Origin: Bacteroidota bacterium | Lineage (GTDB): Bacteria; Bacteroidota; Bacteroidia; B-17B0; Aurantibacillaceae | Assembly (NCBI GenBank): GCA_029237825.1 | Contig: JAQZBQ010000002.1 | Location: 310,001-374,000 of the forward strand | Direction: 5' to 3' | Length of the DNA: 64,000 nt | Shown here: in pieces, positions 17,587 to 27,201 of the stretch | How positions within the stretch are numbered: the first letter of the stretch is position 1 | Layout of the letters: every line of letters begins with the position of its first letter | Notes under the pieces: generated by a model | What the model was told of the DNA's origin: nothing | The model's input: only the letters and a program-made list of their open reading frames with translations | The model's database searches: none | Made by a program: the position numbers and the translations under genes

Positions 17587-18807
17587 TTGAACTTACTAAT
17601 CTTAACTCAATATTTTCCCCCTGAAGTGGGCGCGCCCCAAAACCGTTTATTTGAGTTAGCGGTTCGCCTGAAAAAATTAGGAATACATGTTTCGGTATTA
17701 ACGGCCATGCCTAATTATCCGCAAATGAAAATTTATAGTGGGTATGAAAACAAAACTTATTTTTTTGAAGAGATAGACGGCATTGCTGTTCATAGATCCT
17801 CAATATATTTGCCAAAAAACAAGTCAATCGTAGAGCGGCTTAAAAATTATTTTTCATTTGTGTACTCTTCTGCGCGGGTTGGCGCAAGTAAAGTGGGGAA
17901 GGTAGATGTGATTCTTTGCGAGTCTCCACCTTTATTTTTAGGGTATTCTGCACTCTATCTTAAACGAAAAAAGAAAGCGAAGCTCATATTTAATGTTTCG
18001 GATTTATGGCCTGAAAGTGCTGAGAAACTGGGTGTAGTAACCAATGGTTTGATGCTGAAATTAGCGTACCGGCTGGAAGCAAAATTATATAAAAGTTCTG
18101 TTTTGGTAAGCGGACAAACGCAAGGAATTTGTAAAAGCGTTAGTGAACGGTTTCCGGACGTTGAAACTTATTGGTTGCCAAACGGAGTGGACGTTTCATT
18201 TTATGATCCTGCGCAGGTGGGTCAGGGCTGGCGAGACGACAACGGTTTTAATAGAGAAGATATTTTATTTCTCTATGCCGGTATAATTGGTATTGCCCAG
18301 GGCTTAGACGTAATATTATCTGCTGCAAAAAAGCTGCAATCTCAATCGAACATTAAATTCATTTTAGTAGGAAGTGGTCCGGAGAAAGAAAAGTTGGTGA
18401 AGATGAAGGAAACCCACAGGTTAAATAACGTCTATTTTTTTGACGCTGTTTCAAAATCTAAGATGCCTCCAATTGTTAGTGCAAGTGATGTCTCGATTAT
18501 TCCTCTCAAGAAACTCGATTTATTTTTAGGTGCAATTCCTTCAAAAATATTTGAAATCCTGGCAATGCAGAAAGCTGTTATTTTGGGCGTGGATGGAGAG
18601 GCACGCGAACTTTTTGTGAATCAGGGACAATGTGCATTATATTCGGAGCCTGAAAACGTAGAAGATTTGGTTAAGAATATCATGTTCTTGGTTGATAATC
18701 CGCCAAAAAGAAAACAATTAGGCCATAACGGTAGAATGTATGTAAAACAGAATTTTAATCGGGATACCATTGCCGAAAAATTTTATAAGAAGCTATTGAA
18801 TTTATGA
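17587..18807 (+). CDS. glycosyltransferase family 4 protein (WbuB-like)
   Basis: This 406-aa GT-B protein resembles the WbuB branch of family 4. The N-terminus has the branch signature QYFPPEVGAPQNRLFELA at residues 8-25, followed by TAMPNYP (about 40-46) and FNVSDLWPESAEKLG (about 138-152). The donor site has FEILAMQKAVILGVDGEA, key residues EILAMQKAV at about 321-329. WbuB-like enzymes transfer N-acetyl-fucosamine or related 6-deoxy amino sugars in some pathways, but that specificity cannot be read here. The start is a TTG just after the preceding stop codon. It overlaps the methyltransferase gene by 4 nt. Confidence 0.88.
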   Translation: MNLLILTQYFPPEVGAPQNRLFELAVRLKKLGIHVSVLTAMPNYPQMKIYSGYENKTYFFEEIDGIAVHRSSIYLPKNKSIVERLKNYFSFVYSSARVGASKVGKVDVILCESPPLFLGYSALYLKRKKKAKLIFNVSDLWPESAEKLGVVTNGLMLKLAYRLEAKLYKSSVLVSGQTQGICKSVSERFPDVETYWLPNGVDVSFYDPAQVGQGWRDDNGFNREDILFLYAGIIGIAQGLDVILSAAKKLQSQSNIKFILVGSGPEKEKLVKMKETHRLNNVYFFDAVSKSKMPPIVSASDVSIIPLKKLDLFLGAIPSKIFEILAMQKAVILGVDGEARELFVNQGQCALYSEPENVEDLVKNIMFLVDNPPKRKQLGHNGRMYVKQNFNRDTIAEKFYKKLLNL

Positions 18808-19463
18808 GTTTAGAAAAGCAGGTAACCGATCAGTATTCGAAAAGGATTCAAACCGAGAAGCTATATTCGGGTGGGTATTATGTTACCAAGGTTACAGAAG
18901 AGTTGGAATCGTCAATTTTTGAGTTGTTAAATAAAGAATTTTCTGACTTCAAAGATCTTAAGTTTCTTGAGGTGGGCGCAGGCAATGGCACAAACGCAAA
19001 TATGTTTTTAAAGTTCGGTTTTCAACTTCCGAATATATATTTTAATGAATTACTGCCAGAGAGAATTAAAGCCATAGAGCGAAATTTTCCGGCTAGTAAA
19101 TTATTTTCAGGAAATGCAATAGAAATTGATTTCGACACTAAGTTTGATGTCGTTTTTCAATCAACCGTTTTTACATCCATTTTAAAACCTGAAGACCGAA
19201 AATTACTTGCAGATAAAATGATGAATCTGTTAAATCCCGGGGGAATTATTTTGTGGTATGATTTTATTTATAACAATCCCCGAAACAAAGATGTGAGAAA
19301 GGTTGATCTGAACGAAATTAAGGAACTCTTCCCGGCGTCGTCTGGGGTAGCTTATAAAAAGATTACGCTAGCTCCTCCCATTGGCAGAAGAGTAGGTCGC
19401 TTTTATCAGTTATTTAATATTCCAGTTTTACGAAGCCATATTTTAGCGGTAATCCGAAAATAA
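18804..19463 (+). CDS. SAM-dependent class I methyltransferase
   Basis: This 219-aa protein contains the Rossmann-fold SAM-binding motif I LEVGAGNGTNANMF at residues about 54-67, an acidic strand-2 end and a motif IV-like segment FDVVFQSTVFTSIL (about 113-126), with a GGIILWYDF post-motif near 147. In this setting it probably methylates a sugar hydroxyl or a phosphate on the glycan. In well-studied Wzm/Wzt systems a terminal methyl group stops chain growth and is read by the Wzt C-terminal domain; whether that applies here is an inference. The gene is coupled to the WbuB-like gene by an ATGA overlap. Confidence 0.78.
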   Translation: MSLEKQVTDQYSKRIQTEKLYSGGYYVTKVTEELESSIFELLNKEFSDFKDLKFLEVGAGNGTNANMFLKFGFQLPNIYFNELLPERIKAIERNFPASKLFSGNAIEIDFDTKFDVVFQSTVFTSILKPEDRKLLADKMMNLLNPGGIILWYDFIYNNPRNKDVRKVDLNEIKELFPASSGVAYKKITLAPPIGRRVGRFYQLFNIPVLRSHILAVIRK

Positions 19464-19466
19464 TAA

Positions 19467-20696
19467 ATGCGAAAATTAAGAGCGACATATCACTTGTACG
19501 GATATCACCTTCCATTGTTGATCGCATTTTTATTGCCCTTTGGATTAAACTATTCTCCGTTAATTATTTTGTGGTCGCTTTCTTTTTTTGTGTTAGACGA
19601 TTTTAAGACCGGTTTGCGAAAAGTATTATCAAACGGATGGAGTTTCCTGTTGCTTACATTTTTCATGATTCATGTTGCTGGATATTTTTTCGCCGACAAC
19701 AAGGCAGAGGCCATAACTGCCATTGAAATTAAGTTATGTTTTCTTGCTTTTCCACTTTTAATTTATTCGTCATCCTATGAAAATCTTCAAGTAAAAAAAG
19801 TTTTTATTTCTTTCGTATCCGGCTGTGTTCTTGTTTGTTTATTTTATTTGTTCAGGGCTGGTTTTTTATATTTTTTCAACGATGTTAACGCATTTTACTA
19901 TACCGAATTCAGTTTTTTCATGCATCCTGGATATTTTTCTATGTATCTGGTATTCGCCCAATTAATTGTGATTATGTTTTATCCTGCATGGCTCAGGCAT
20001 TTATCCAATTTAAACGTAAAAATTGGATTTATATCGATACTTTTCATTACCTGTATCTTTTTATGTTCCTCAAAAATGGGTCTGCTATCTGCGTTGTTGT
20101 TAATCCCAATTACCATTTCTATTCTTTTATTTCGTTTGGGTTATAAAAAATTCATTGTTTTTTTTGCGAGTGCCGTTTTGTTAACCATCATGTTTTCTTA
20201 TCAATTTTTCCCAAAGCCCTTTGAAAGAATTACGCAGGCTGTAAGGGTAACTTCATCAGCAAAATCCATAGATAAGGCAGATGGAGAAAGTACTGCTGTA
20301 AGGATTTTGATCTGGAGGGAGTCCTTGAAAATCATTAAGGAGAATTTCATATTTGGAACTTCTCCCGGTGATGCAAATGATGCGTTAGTTCAGGCTTATA
20401 CAACCGAAGGAATGACTGGAGCTCTTGAAAAGAAATTGAATGCACACAATCAGTTTCTACAAACTTTTATTGGTACAGGTTTGATTGGTTTTATACTTCT
20501 ATGGTTATTTACATTTGGTGCATTCATTTACGCCATTATAAAGAAAAATTTTGCATTATCGTTGTTTAGTATATTAATTATCCTGAACTTTTTAATTGAA
20601 TCGATGTTGCAGGCGCAGGCTGGATTTTTGTTTTTTGTTTTTTTCTTTTGCTTTTTGACTCGTTATAATGTTCACAAATTAAATACTGAAGCATGA
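19467..20696 (+). CDS. O-antigen ligase/polymerase family membrane protein
   Basis: This 409-aa protein has about 11-12 hydrophobic segments and one large hydrophilic loop (about residues 245-330). The loop ends with LNAHNQFLQTFIGTGLIG (about 321-338), the H-N-x-[FY]-L signature of the Wzy/WaaL superfamily, whose His is needed for catalysis in WaaL ligases. The protein either polymerises repeat units or joins a finished glycan to a lipid or protein carrier. Because the locus exports through an ABC transporter, ligation is the more economical reading, but the sequence alone cannot separate the two. It overlaps the aminotransferase gene by 4 nt. Confidence 0.85.
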   Translation: MRKLRATYHLYGYHLPLLIAFLLPFGLNYSPLIILWSLSFFVLDDFKTGLRKVLSNGWSFLLLTFFMIHVAGYFFADNKAEAITAIEIKLCFLAFPLLIYSSSYENLQVKKVFISFVSGCVLVCLFYLFRAGFLYFFNDVNAFYYTEFSFFMHPGYFSMYLVFAQLIVIMFYPAWLRHLSNLNVKIGFISILFITCIFLCSSKMGLLSALLLIPITISILLFRLGYKKFIVFFASAVLLTIMFSYQFFPKPFERITQAVRVTSSAKSIDKADGESTAVRILIWRESLKIIKENFIFGTSPGDANDALVQAYTTEGMTGALEKKLNAHNQFLQTFIGTGLIGFILLWLFTFGAFIYAIIKKNFALSLFSILIILNFLIESMLQAQAGFLFFVFFFCFLTRYNVHKLNTEA

Positions 20697-21901
20697 TTCC
20701 TTTTTCTCCTCCCAGAATTGATGATAAAATAATAAATGAAGTTACTGCTGCTCTTAAATCCGGCTGGATTACTACAGGGCCCCGAACAAAAGAATTTGAA
20801 CGGAAAATTACAGAGTATTGCGGAAACAAAGCGACCTTATGTTTGAATTCAGCTACCGCCGGCCTGGAAATTATGTTAAGGTGGTTCGGTGTTGGAGAAG
20901 GCGATGAGGTGATTTTACCCGCGTACACGTATTCGGCAACGGCCAACGTCATCATACATTGCGGAGCTAAACCAGTTTTTGTGGATGTTAAAAGTGACGA
21001 TTTTAATATCAGTACAAGTAATATTGAGAAAGCGATCACCGAAAAAACAAAAGTGATTATGCCTGTGGATTTTGCCGGGTTTCCCTGCGACTACAGTGAA
21101 ATTAATGCTTTGGCAATAAAATATAAGTCACTTTTTAAAGCCAAATGCAGGAATCAGGAATTACTGGGTCGCATAATGGTGCTTTCAGATGCCGCTCATT
21201 CGTTTGGAGCGGAATATAATGGGCAAAAGTGCGGTTCGTTAACCGATGTGTCTGTTTTTTCTTTCCACGCCGTTAAGAATTTAACTACTGCGGAAGGGGG
21301 TGCGGTTGCATTGAATTTCCCTGAGCCTTTTGATAATACAGAGTTGTATAATTATTTGTGCATGTACACCTTGCATGGGCAGAATAAAGATGCCCTTGCC
21401 AAAACCCAAAAAGGAAATTGGAAGTATGACATCATTGAAGCGGGCTACAAATGTAATATGACTGATCTTTCAGCGGCGATTGGTTTGATAGAACTGGAGA
21501 GGTATGATTCGGATACCTTAATGAAACGAAAACACATCTTTGATGCTTATCAATCGGTATTTTCCGGAGATAAGCGATTTGAAATTCCTGTTTATGAAAC
21601 AGAAACTAAAACGGGCTGCTATCACTTATATCCACTAAGAATACGTGATGTTTCAGAAGGTCAACGGGACGCCATTATGAAAGAGATTTTTGAACAAGAC
21701 GTTTCAGTAAATGTTCATTTTATTCCTGTACCGGCAATGAGTTATTATAAAAATCTCGGTTATGATATGAAAAATTATCCGGTTACCTATGATAATTTCA
21801 GCAGGGAAATTTCGTTACCTGTGTTTTATAGTTTAACGGATGAGGATCTTCAGGTAGTCATCAAAGCTGTTATAAATTCGGTTAATAAAGTATTGTGTTA
21901 A
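20693..21901 (+). CDS. DegT/DnrJ/EryC1/StrS-family sugar aminotransferase
   Basis: This 402-aa PLP enzyme is expected to aminate a nucleotide-linked keto sugar. SDAAHSFGA (D166 binds the PLP ring nitrogen) and FHAVKNLTTAEGG with the Schiff-base lysine K195 are both present. The first 35 residues hold the family's FSPPRID and SGWITTGP motifs. The length is usual for ArnB/PseC-like enzymes. It directly precedes the gene for a small initiating sugar-phosphate transferase, a pairing often seen where a 4-amino sugar is the first sugar on undecaprenyl phosphate. No matching dehydratase lies nearby, so the keto substrate would come from elsewhere. Confidence 0.88.
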   Translation: MIPFSPPRIDDKIINEVTAALKSGWITTGPRTKEFERKITEYCGNKATLCLNSATAGLEIMLRWFGVGEGDEVILPAYTYSATANVIIHCGAKPVFVDVKSDDFNISTSNIEKAITEKTKVIMPVDFAGFPCDYSEINALAIKYKSLFKAKCRNQELLGRIMVLSDAAHSFGAEYNGQKCGSLTDVSVFSFHAVKNLTTAEGGAVALNFPEPFDNTELYNYLCMYTLHGQNKDALAKTQKGNWKYDIIEAGYKCNMTDLSAAIGLIELERYDSDTLMKRKHIFDAYQSVFSGDKRFEIPVYETETKTGCYHLYPLRIRDVSEGQRDAIMKEIFEQDVSVNVHFIPVPAMSYYKNLGYDMKNYPVTYDNFSREISLPVFYSLTDEDLQVVIKAVINSVNKVLC

Positions 21902-22485
21902 AACGCCTGTTCGATATTTGCGTTTCATTGATTGGCATACTTGTCCTACTGCCATTGTTTTTAGTCATCAGTCTGGCAATGGTTGCAACGTGCGGTTTTC
22001 CTGTGTTTTATTTTCAAACGCGGGTAGGAATGCATAACAAGGATTTTAAACTTTTCAAATTTAGAACAATGCATGCCAATGCCGATAAAAAGGGCTTACT
22101 TACCGTTGGCGGTCGTGATCCAAGAGTTACACCGATTGGGTATTATCTTCGAAAATATAAACTCGATGAGCTTCCCCAGTTATTTAACGTAATACTGGGT
22201 GATATGAGCTTGGTTGGTCCACGTCCTGAGGTACGGAAATATGTTGCTCTGTATTCAAAAGATCAGCAAGTGGTATTGTCCGTAAAACCAGGCATTACCG
22301 ATTATGCGTCCTTGGAATATATTAATGAAAACGAATTACTGTCCCATTCATCAGATCCGGAATCAACCTATATTAACGAAATTATGCCGGCGAAATTGGC
22401 TTTAAATAAGCGGTATATTGATGATCAGGGGCTTTTTACCGATTTGAAAGTAATCTTCAAGACTATCCGGAAGATAGTTGCCTAA
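21895..22485 (+). CDS. small initiating sugar-1-phosphate transferase (PglC/WcaJ C-domain type)
   Basis: This 196-aa protein belongs to the bacterial sugar transferase family, which moves a sugar-1-phosphate from a UDP-sugar to undecaprenyl phosphate, the first step of glycan assembly. It has one N-terminal hydrophobic re-entrant helix (about residues 8-32), FKFRTM (about 58-63), the catalytic KLDELPQLFNV (about 87-97, Asp-Glu dyad) and SLVGPRPE (about 105-112). It lacks the four-helix N-terminal module of WbaP/WcaJ, so it is of the short PglC type. The start is GTG at 21895, overlapping the aminotransferase gene by 7 nt. It is the last gene of the large locus. Confidence 0.9.
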   Translation: MLKRLFDICVSLIGILVLLPLFLVISLAMVATCGFPVFYFQTRVGMHNKDFKLFKFRTMHANADKKGLLTVGGRDPRVTPIGYYLRKYKLDELPQLFNVILGDMSLVGPRPEVRKYVALYSKDQQVVLSVKPGITDYASLEYINENELLSHSSDPESTYINEIMPAKLALNKRYIDDQGLFTDLKVIFKTIRKIVA

Positions 22486-22536
22486 TACCTTAATAAATTT
22501 TAATAAGTCTGTTTCTTCACCGGGGATAATCATGGC

Positions 22537-22544
22537 TATATTTG
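22537..22544 (+). promoter_or_regulatory. -7 box TATATTTG before the OmpH-like gene
   Basis: TATATTTG matches the Bacteroidota -7 consensus exactly and lies 19 nt before the ATG at 22564. A weak TTTC element about 21 bp upstream could act as the -33 region. It separates the OmpH-like gene from the polysaccharide locus. Confidence 0.5.
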
Positions 22545-22563
22545 ACCTTTAATTCTCTTATCT

Positions 22564-23217
22564 ATGAAAAATATTTTTTTTGTCCTCACCGCAATTTTAA
22601 CCATTGCAGTAGCTGTGTTGTTTTATCAGGTATATGCGCTTAAGTCCTCCGGGTTGTCAGGTAGTATAGCCAATGAAGTCCAAAATGCAGATTCAATAAA
22701 ATCGAAACCGAAGATTAATGAGGTTGGCCCTACCGCCTTAGCAGAAGCGAAAATTGCATTTTTAAACATTGATTCAATTAATTCACAATATCTCTACATT
22801 GCCGATGAATCGAAAAAAATGAAGGCGAAGGTTCTACACATTGAAGGGCAAATTGAGAGTCTAACAGCGAGTTTGCAATCTGAGTATGAATCGTACCAGC
22901 AATCGGCACAAACCGGTATAGCCCCTCAAAGCGAGATTTTAAAAATGGAAGAAAGTCTTAAACGAAAAGATCAGGAAATTAAGAATAAGCAACTACAGCT
23001 TCAGAATTATCAGTATGATCAGCAAGAAATGATTTTAGCGCTGAATGAAAAGCTTCAACAGGTTGTCGATAAATATAATAACGGACGTTTTGATTATGTC
23101 ATTTCCTATTCTGAAACACTGCCCATTCTTGTTTTCAAGAATAAAAAACTCGACATCAGCGGTGATATCATTCGCATTTTAAATGATGAATATAAAAGTA
23201 CTAAAGGTAAAAAGTAG
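22564..23217 (+). CDS. OmpH/Skp-family periplasmic chaperone-like protein
   Basis: This 217-aa protein begins with a hydrophobic segment (residues about 4-26) that serves as signal peptide or membrane anchor. It continues with the OmpH landmark KIAFLNIDSINSQYLYIAD at about 63-81, then a long charged coiled coil (about 85-165) and a C-terminal FDYVISYSETLPILVF strand region (about 179-194). Skp-like chaperones hold outer-membrane proteins in the periplasm with coiled-coil tentacles. Bacteroidota carry several such genes; this one is single and away from bamA, so it may serve a special client. Its promoter box is at 22537. Confidence 0.85.
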   Translation: MKNIFFVLTAILTIAVAVLFYQVYALKSSGLSGSIANEVQNADSIKSKPKINEVGPTALAEAKIAFLNIDSINSQYLYIADESKKMKAKVLHIEGQIESLTASLQSEYESYQQSAQTGIAPQSEILKMEESLKRKDQEIKNKQLQLQNYQYDQQEMILALNEKLQQVVDKYNNGRFDYVISYSETLPILVFKNKKLDISGDIIRILNDEYKSTKGKK

Positions 23218-23219
23218 CT

Positions 23220-23621
23220 ATGGAGGATAGGAAAATTCTGCTCAATAAAATTATGCATGTTCACCATTTCCATGAGACATTTCAAATTGGGAATGCTGAT
23301 AAACCTACTTTAATTAATGAACGCGATTATACATTACGTTATAATCTTATTAAAGAGGAAAATGAGGAATATCTGGAAGCCTGTAAGAATGGTGATCTGG
23401 TTGAAATTGCCGACGCTCTGGGTGACCAGTTATATATATTATTTGGCACAATTCTTAAGCATGGCCTACAACATAAAATTGAGGAAGTTTTTGATGAAAT
23501 TCAACGAAGCAATATGAGCAAGCTGGATGAAAACGGACAACCGATTTTCAGGGAAGATGGAAAGATACTGAAAAGCAATTTGTATTTCCGTCCTGACATT
23601 CAACGAATTCTCCAGGAGTAA
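23220..23621 (+). CDS. MazG-like nucleotide pyrophosphohydrolase
   Basis: This 133-aa protein has the all-alpha NTP pyrophosphohydrolase core: KEENEEYLEAC (about residues 42-52) supplies the ExxE half and EIADALGDQLYILFG (about 61-75) the ExxD half of the metal site. Family members cleave pyrophosphate from nucleoside triphosphates or from phosphoribosyl-ATP. The downstream KLDENGQPIFREDGKILKS segment (about 102-120) is a known extension of a phosphoribosyl-ATP-like branch often seen in large viruses and Bacteroidota. The gene starts 2 nt after the OmpH-like gene, so they may share a transcript. The exact substrate is uncertain. Confidence 0.8.
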   Translation: MEDRKILLNKIMHVHHFHETFQIGNADKPTLINERDYTLRYNLIKEENEEYLEACKNGDLVEIADALGDQLYILFGTILKHGLQHKIEEVFDEIQRSNMSKLDENGQPIFREDGKILKSNLYFRPDIQRILQE

Positions 23622-23635
23622 GAGTTCTAATTTGC

Positions 23636-24307
23636 TTAATTGTATGTATAGATAATTCCTTCCAGGTAGCGTTTGTTCGTTTCTATGTGGTAGGTGTTAA
23701 AGCAATTTCTCTCAAAAACGATTTTATGTTTGGGATTGAGGTAAATGCAGTAAATTTTTCGCGAATGCTGTTTTACACTCTCCAGGATATTTTGAACCAC
23801 CTGTTCCATAATTGCTTCTCCAAACGGATTGAAAAAGTAAAATACCTGTGACGTAACGGGGATTTCAAAACGTGTGGCATCACTAAAATAAAATGCGAGG
23901 ATACTGTCCATATTCTTTTTTGAATATATTTTCAGATTTTCCTCAGCCTGATTAATGAGTTCCCTGGCAATATCAACTCCAATTAAATTTCTAAAACCGC
24001 ATTGTTCGGCTACAAAAAGTGCCCTGCCTTTTCCGCAACCAAAATCTATTAAAGGATTTTGCCGTGCCTCCTTTGGAATTTTTGTAAATACGGAAAATAG
24101 TATATAATAGCTTGCGCCCTGGTAATGATGGTTTTCCTCGGAGTTATTTCCATCCAAAGTTAATTCACCAAGGTTTACAATACTGTGAGTATTAATGCCC
24201 AGTTTCTTTTCGTATTTTTTTTCATAGTAAAGTAGCTTGAACGTATTGGCAATTCCCCTGTAATAAAGGGATCGAAAGAAGTAAAAGATATATTGTAATA
24301 TTTTCAC
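23636..24307 (-). CDS. SAM-dependent methyltransferase-like protein
   Basis: This 223-aa protein carries the class I motif I LIDFGCGKGRALFVAE at residues about 87-102, with the acidic end of strand 2 in VDIARELI (about 112-119) and a motif IV-like FYFFNPFGE (about 162-170). NPFG in place of NPPY argues against a DNA or protein-N methyltransferase of the classic type. A basic N-terminal segment of about 60 residues precedes the domain. The start codon is GTG. It ends 14 nt from the convergent MazG-like gene. The substrate is unknown. Confidence 0.75.
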   Translation of the reverse strand: MKILQYIFYFFRSLYYRGIANTFKLLYYEKKYEKKLGINTHSIVNLGELTLDGNNSEENHHYQGASYYILFSVFTKIPKEARQNPLIDFGCGKGRALFVAEQCGFRNLIGVDIARELINQAEENLKIYSKKNMDSILAFYFSDATRFEIPVTSQVFYFFNPFGEAIMEQVVQNILESVKQHSRKIYCIYLNPKHKIVFERNCFNTYHIETNKRYLEGIIYTYN

Positions 24308-24422
24308 GCTCTAAAAATAGCGTTTAAATCTGATTTTAAATTTGTCTGGTCTTGTAAAAAAGCGGCTTGCCTTTGAGGTTCAATTTAAAAATATTACCTT
24401 CATACTCACTCAAATAGTACGT

Positions 24423-26621
24423 ATGCAAATTGATTTAGAAGCCGAAAAAAAGGAAATATTAAATAGATATAAGAATTTAATTAAAGCATCTAAACGTCGT
24501 CTTGAAAAAGGTGATAAGGAAATTATCAGGAAAGCCTTTGAAGTTTCGGTGGAAGCGCATAAGGAAATGCGTCGTAAGTCCGGGGAACCTTACATCTACC
24601 ATCCCATTGCTGTGGCTCAAATTTGCGCGGAAGAGATTGGCTTAGGTACAACCTCTATTGTATGTGCGTTATTGCATGATACAGTAGAAGATACCGATAT
24701 GACCATTGATGACATTAAGGGCATGTTTGGAGAAAAAGTTGCCCAGATTATTGATGGATTAACTAAGATTTCCGGTGTTTTTGACCATACCTCGTCGATA
24801 CAGGCAGAGAACTTCAGAAAAATGTTGCTTACACTCTCTGAAGACGTTCGGGTTATCTTAATAAAGCTGGCAGATAGACTTCATAACATGCGAACGCTGG
24901 ACCACATGAAGCGCGATAAGCAAATGAAGATAGCCGGCGAAACGTTATACCTCTATGCACCTTTAGCCCATCGTTTGGGATTAAACGCAATTAAATCCGA
25001 ACTGGAAGATCTTGGTTTAAAATATACAAATGAAGATTGGTACCGCGATATCGTTCAGAAACTAAAAGAGACAGAGCCTGTACGTAAAAAATTTATTAAA
25101 AATTTTATTGACCCTTTAAATGATATATTAAAAGAACAGGGTTTTAAGTTTAAAATATTTGGACGCCCAAAATCCATTTATTCAATTTATAATAAAATTA
25201 AACACAAAGGTGTACCCTTTGAAGAGATATATGATTTGTTTGCAATTCGAATTGTAATTGATACTCCACCCGACAAAGAAAAAGCCGACTGCTGGAAAAT
25301 ATATTCAATCATAACGGATTTCTACCATCCTAATCCTGATCGCTTACGGGACTGGATCTCAACACCAAAAAGCAACGGTTATGAAAGCTTACACACAACC
25401 GTGATGGGGCCGGAAGGTAAATGGGTGGAAGTGCAGATACGGACGATAAGGATGGACGAATTAGCGGAAATGGGTTATGCCGCGCATTGGAAGTATAAGG
25501 ATGCCGCAGCAGAAAAGGAAAGTAATCTGGAAAACTGGTTACGTCGGATCCGTGAAATGCTGGATAATCCTGATCCCAATGCTTTGGAATTTATTGATGA
25601 TTTCAAATTGAACCTTTTTTCTGATGAAATTTTTGTGTTTACCCCAAAGGGTGATATGAAAAGTCTACCGCTAACAGCCACCGCACTTGATTTTGCATTT
25701 GAAATCCACACAAAAGTAGGTGAACAGTGTATTGGCGCGAAGGTTAATCATAAACTGGTTCCGCTAAGTTACCAGCTGAAAAGTGGCGACCAGGTTGAAA
25801 TTTTAACCTCGGTTAAGCAACACCCGAAGGAAGATTGGATTTCCTATGTGGTTACCGCCAGGGCAAAATCTAAAATCAAAAATGCCCTTAAAGAAACAAG
25901 GCGGAAAATTGCAGAAACGGGTAAGGAATTATTAGAAAAGAAATTCTATAAATGCAAATTGGATTACACGATACAAAACGTGAATGATTTTGTTTCGTTT
26001 TTAAAACTTCCTTCTTCAGGGGAATTGTTTTACCGTACCGCGCTGGGAAATGTTGACGTTAAAGAAATAAAAGAGTTCGTAGAATTTAAGTCACATCCTG
26101 AAAGATTTAAGAGTAAAAAGAAAGAGAATAAAATCGAAGAACTGGTTACCAACATAAGAGGCAGCTCCGATATGCTCGTAATTGGTGACGATATGCAAAA
26201 ATTGGATTACGGTTTATCGCCCTGCTGTAGCCCAATACCTGGAGACGACGTATTTGGTTTTATTACTGTAAACGAAGGTATAAAGATCCACCGTGTTAAT
26301 TGTCCAAATGCTGTAAAGTTGTTGTCAAACTATGCCTACCGTGTTGTAAAAGCGAAATGGAATAATGATCATTTAATTTCCTTCCTGGCAGGGATTAAGA
26401 TAAAGGGAACTGATGAAATGGGACTAGTAAACAATATTACAAAAGTTATTTCAAGTCAGTTAAACATTAACATGCGCTCTATTAGTTTTGATACGGAAGA
26501 TGGGATTTTTGACGGTACAATTATGGTTTTCGTTCATGATGCCAAGCATCTTAGTAATTTGATTGAAAATTTAATGAAAGTTAAAGGGGTGACAAGTGTG
26601 ACCCGAATTGATAACAACTAA
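24423..26621 (+). CDS. rel: bifunctional (p)ppGpp synthetase/hydrolase, Rel/SpoT type
   Basis: This enzyme makes and degrades the alarmone (p)ppGpp. I start at the ATG at 24423 (732 aa), since the frame upstream to 24342 lacks similarity to the family. The order is an HD hydrolase domain with HDTVEDTDM near residue 85, a synthetase domain with [13 protein letters not shown] near 247 and [10 protein letters not shown] near 320, a TGS domain starting at [10 protein letters not shown] near 400, a zinc-finger-like [10 protein letters not shown] near 600 and a C-terminal ACT domain (about 655-732). The loop RLRDWIS corresponds to the RxKD motif of bifunctional enzymes, here with Arg instead of Lys. 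Length and order are normal. Confidence 0.93.
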   Translation: MQIDLEAEKKEILNRYKNLIKASKRRLEKGDKEIIRKAFEVSVEAHKEMRRKSGEPYIYHPIAVAQICAEEIGLGTTSIVCALLHDTVEDTDMTIDDIKGMFGEKVAQIIDGLTKISGVFDHTSSIQAENFRKMLLTLSEDVRVILIKLADRLHNMRTLDHMKRDKQMKIAGETLYLYAPLAHRLGLNAIKSELEDLGLKYTNEDWYRDIVQKLKETEPVRKKFIKNFIDPLNDILKEQGFKFKIFGRPKSIYSIYNKIKHKGVPFEEIYDLFAIRIVIDTPPDKEKADCWKIYSIITDFYHPNPDRLRDWISTPKSNGYESLHTTVMGPEGKWVEVQIRTIRMDELAEMGYAAHWKYKDAAAEKESNLENWLRRIREMLDNPDPNALEFIDDFKLNLFSDEIFVFTPKGDMKSLPLTATALDFAFEIHTKVGEQCIGAKVNHKLVPLSYQLKSGDQVEILTSVKQHPKEDWISYVVTARAKSKIKNALKETRRKIAETGKELLEKKFYKCKLDYTIQNVNDFVSFLKLPSSGELFYRTALGNVDVKEIKEFVEFKSHPERFKSKKKENKIEELVTNIRGSSDMLVIGDDMQKLDYGLSPCCSPIPGDDVFGFITVNEGIKIHRVNCPNAVKLLSNYAYRVVKAKWNNDHLISFLAGIKIKGTDEMGLVNNITKVISSQLNINMRSISFDTEDGIFDGTIMVFVHDAKHLSNLIENLMKVKGVTSVTRIDNN

Positions 26622-26632
26622 AGGGAGAAAAA

Positions 26633-27115
26633 ATGACTCAGGACACAAAAGATGCTGTTGAGAAGATTCTAACGGATTATCTTGAAAGAAACAAACACCG
26701 GAAAACGTCAGAGCGTTTTGCTATCCTGAATGAAATATATTCGCATGAAGGGCATTTTGATATTGAGGGATTGTACGTGATGATGAAAAATAAAAAGTAT
26801 CGCGTAAGCAGGGCAACATTATATAACAATATCGAATTACTGCTGGAAGCGGGATTGGTGATTAAACATCAATTTGGAAAAAACCTGGCTCAATTTGAAA
26901 AAGCTTACAAGTTTAAACAACACGATCATTTAATTTGCAGCGACTGCGAGAAAGTGTTTGAGTTCTGCGATCCAAGAATTATACAAATTCAAAAAATGGC
27001 TGAGGATATGCTCAATTTCGATATTACCCATCACTCCCTTAATTTCTTTGCCAAATGCCGGTTACTTAAAGAAAAGGGGTTTTGCGAAAATAAAAAGTTA
27101 AATGGTTTTAAATAA
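26633..27115 (+). CDS. Fur-family transcriptional repressor
   Basis: This 160-aa protein has the winged-helix of the Fur family (residues about 15-90; [18 protein letters not shown] is its recognition helix region) followed by the metal-binding dimer domain. [12 protein letters not shown] (about 96-107) supplies the metal-site His residues and the first CxxC pair, and ITHHSLNFF (about 132-140) the later His pair. The second structural Cys pair is spaced C-x8-C ([11 protein letters not shown]) instead of the usual CxxC or Cx4C, so structural zinc binding may differ. It lies 11 nt after rel; a purine-rich AGGGAG before the ATG is an unusually good ribosome-binding site for this phylum. Whether it senses iron, zinc or peroxide is not known. 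Confidence 0.87.
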   Translation: MTQDTKDAVEKILTDYLERNKHRKTSERFAILNEIYSHEGHFDIEGLYVMMKNKKYRVSRATLYNNIELLLEAGLVIKHQFGKNLAQFEKAYKFKQHDHLICSDCEKVFEFCDPRIIQIQKMAEDMLNFDITHHSLNFFAKCRLLKEKGFCENKKLNGFK

Positions 27116-27201
27116 GGCTTAGGGTTTCCAGACAAACTACAATATTCATTCAATATATTTCATTAAATTTAAAATATCTCTAAACTAAATCGCTTAAAAT
27201 C

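Noticed and set aside
20578-21039. 153-codon open frame antisense across the ligase/aminotransferase junction
   Set aside because: Both sense genes are well supported by motifs and a 4-nt coupling overlap; the antisense product has no recognisable features.
20693-21901. Second kdnA candidate
   Set aside because: It keeps the standard DegT motif G-W-I-T-T-G-P and pairs with a PglC-type transferase, so it fits amino-sugar synthesis better; only the gene at 48572 has a kdnB partner.
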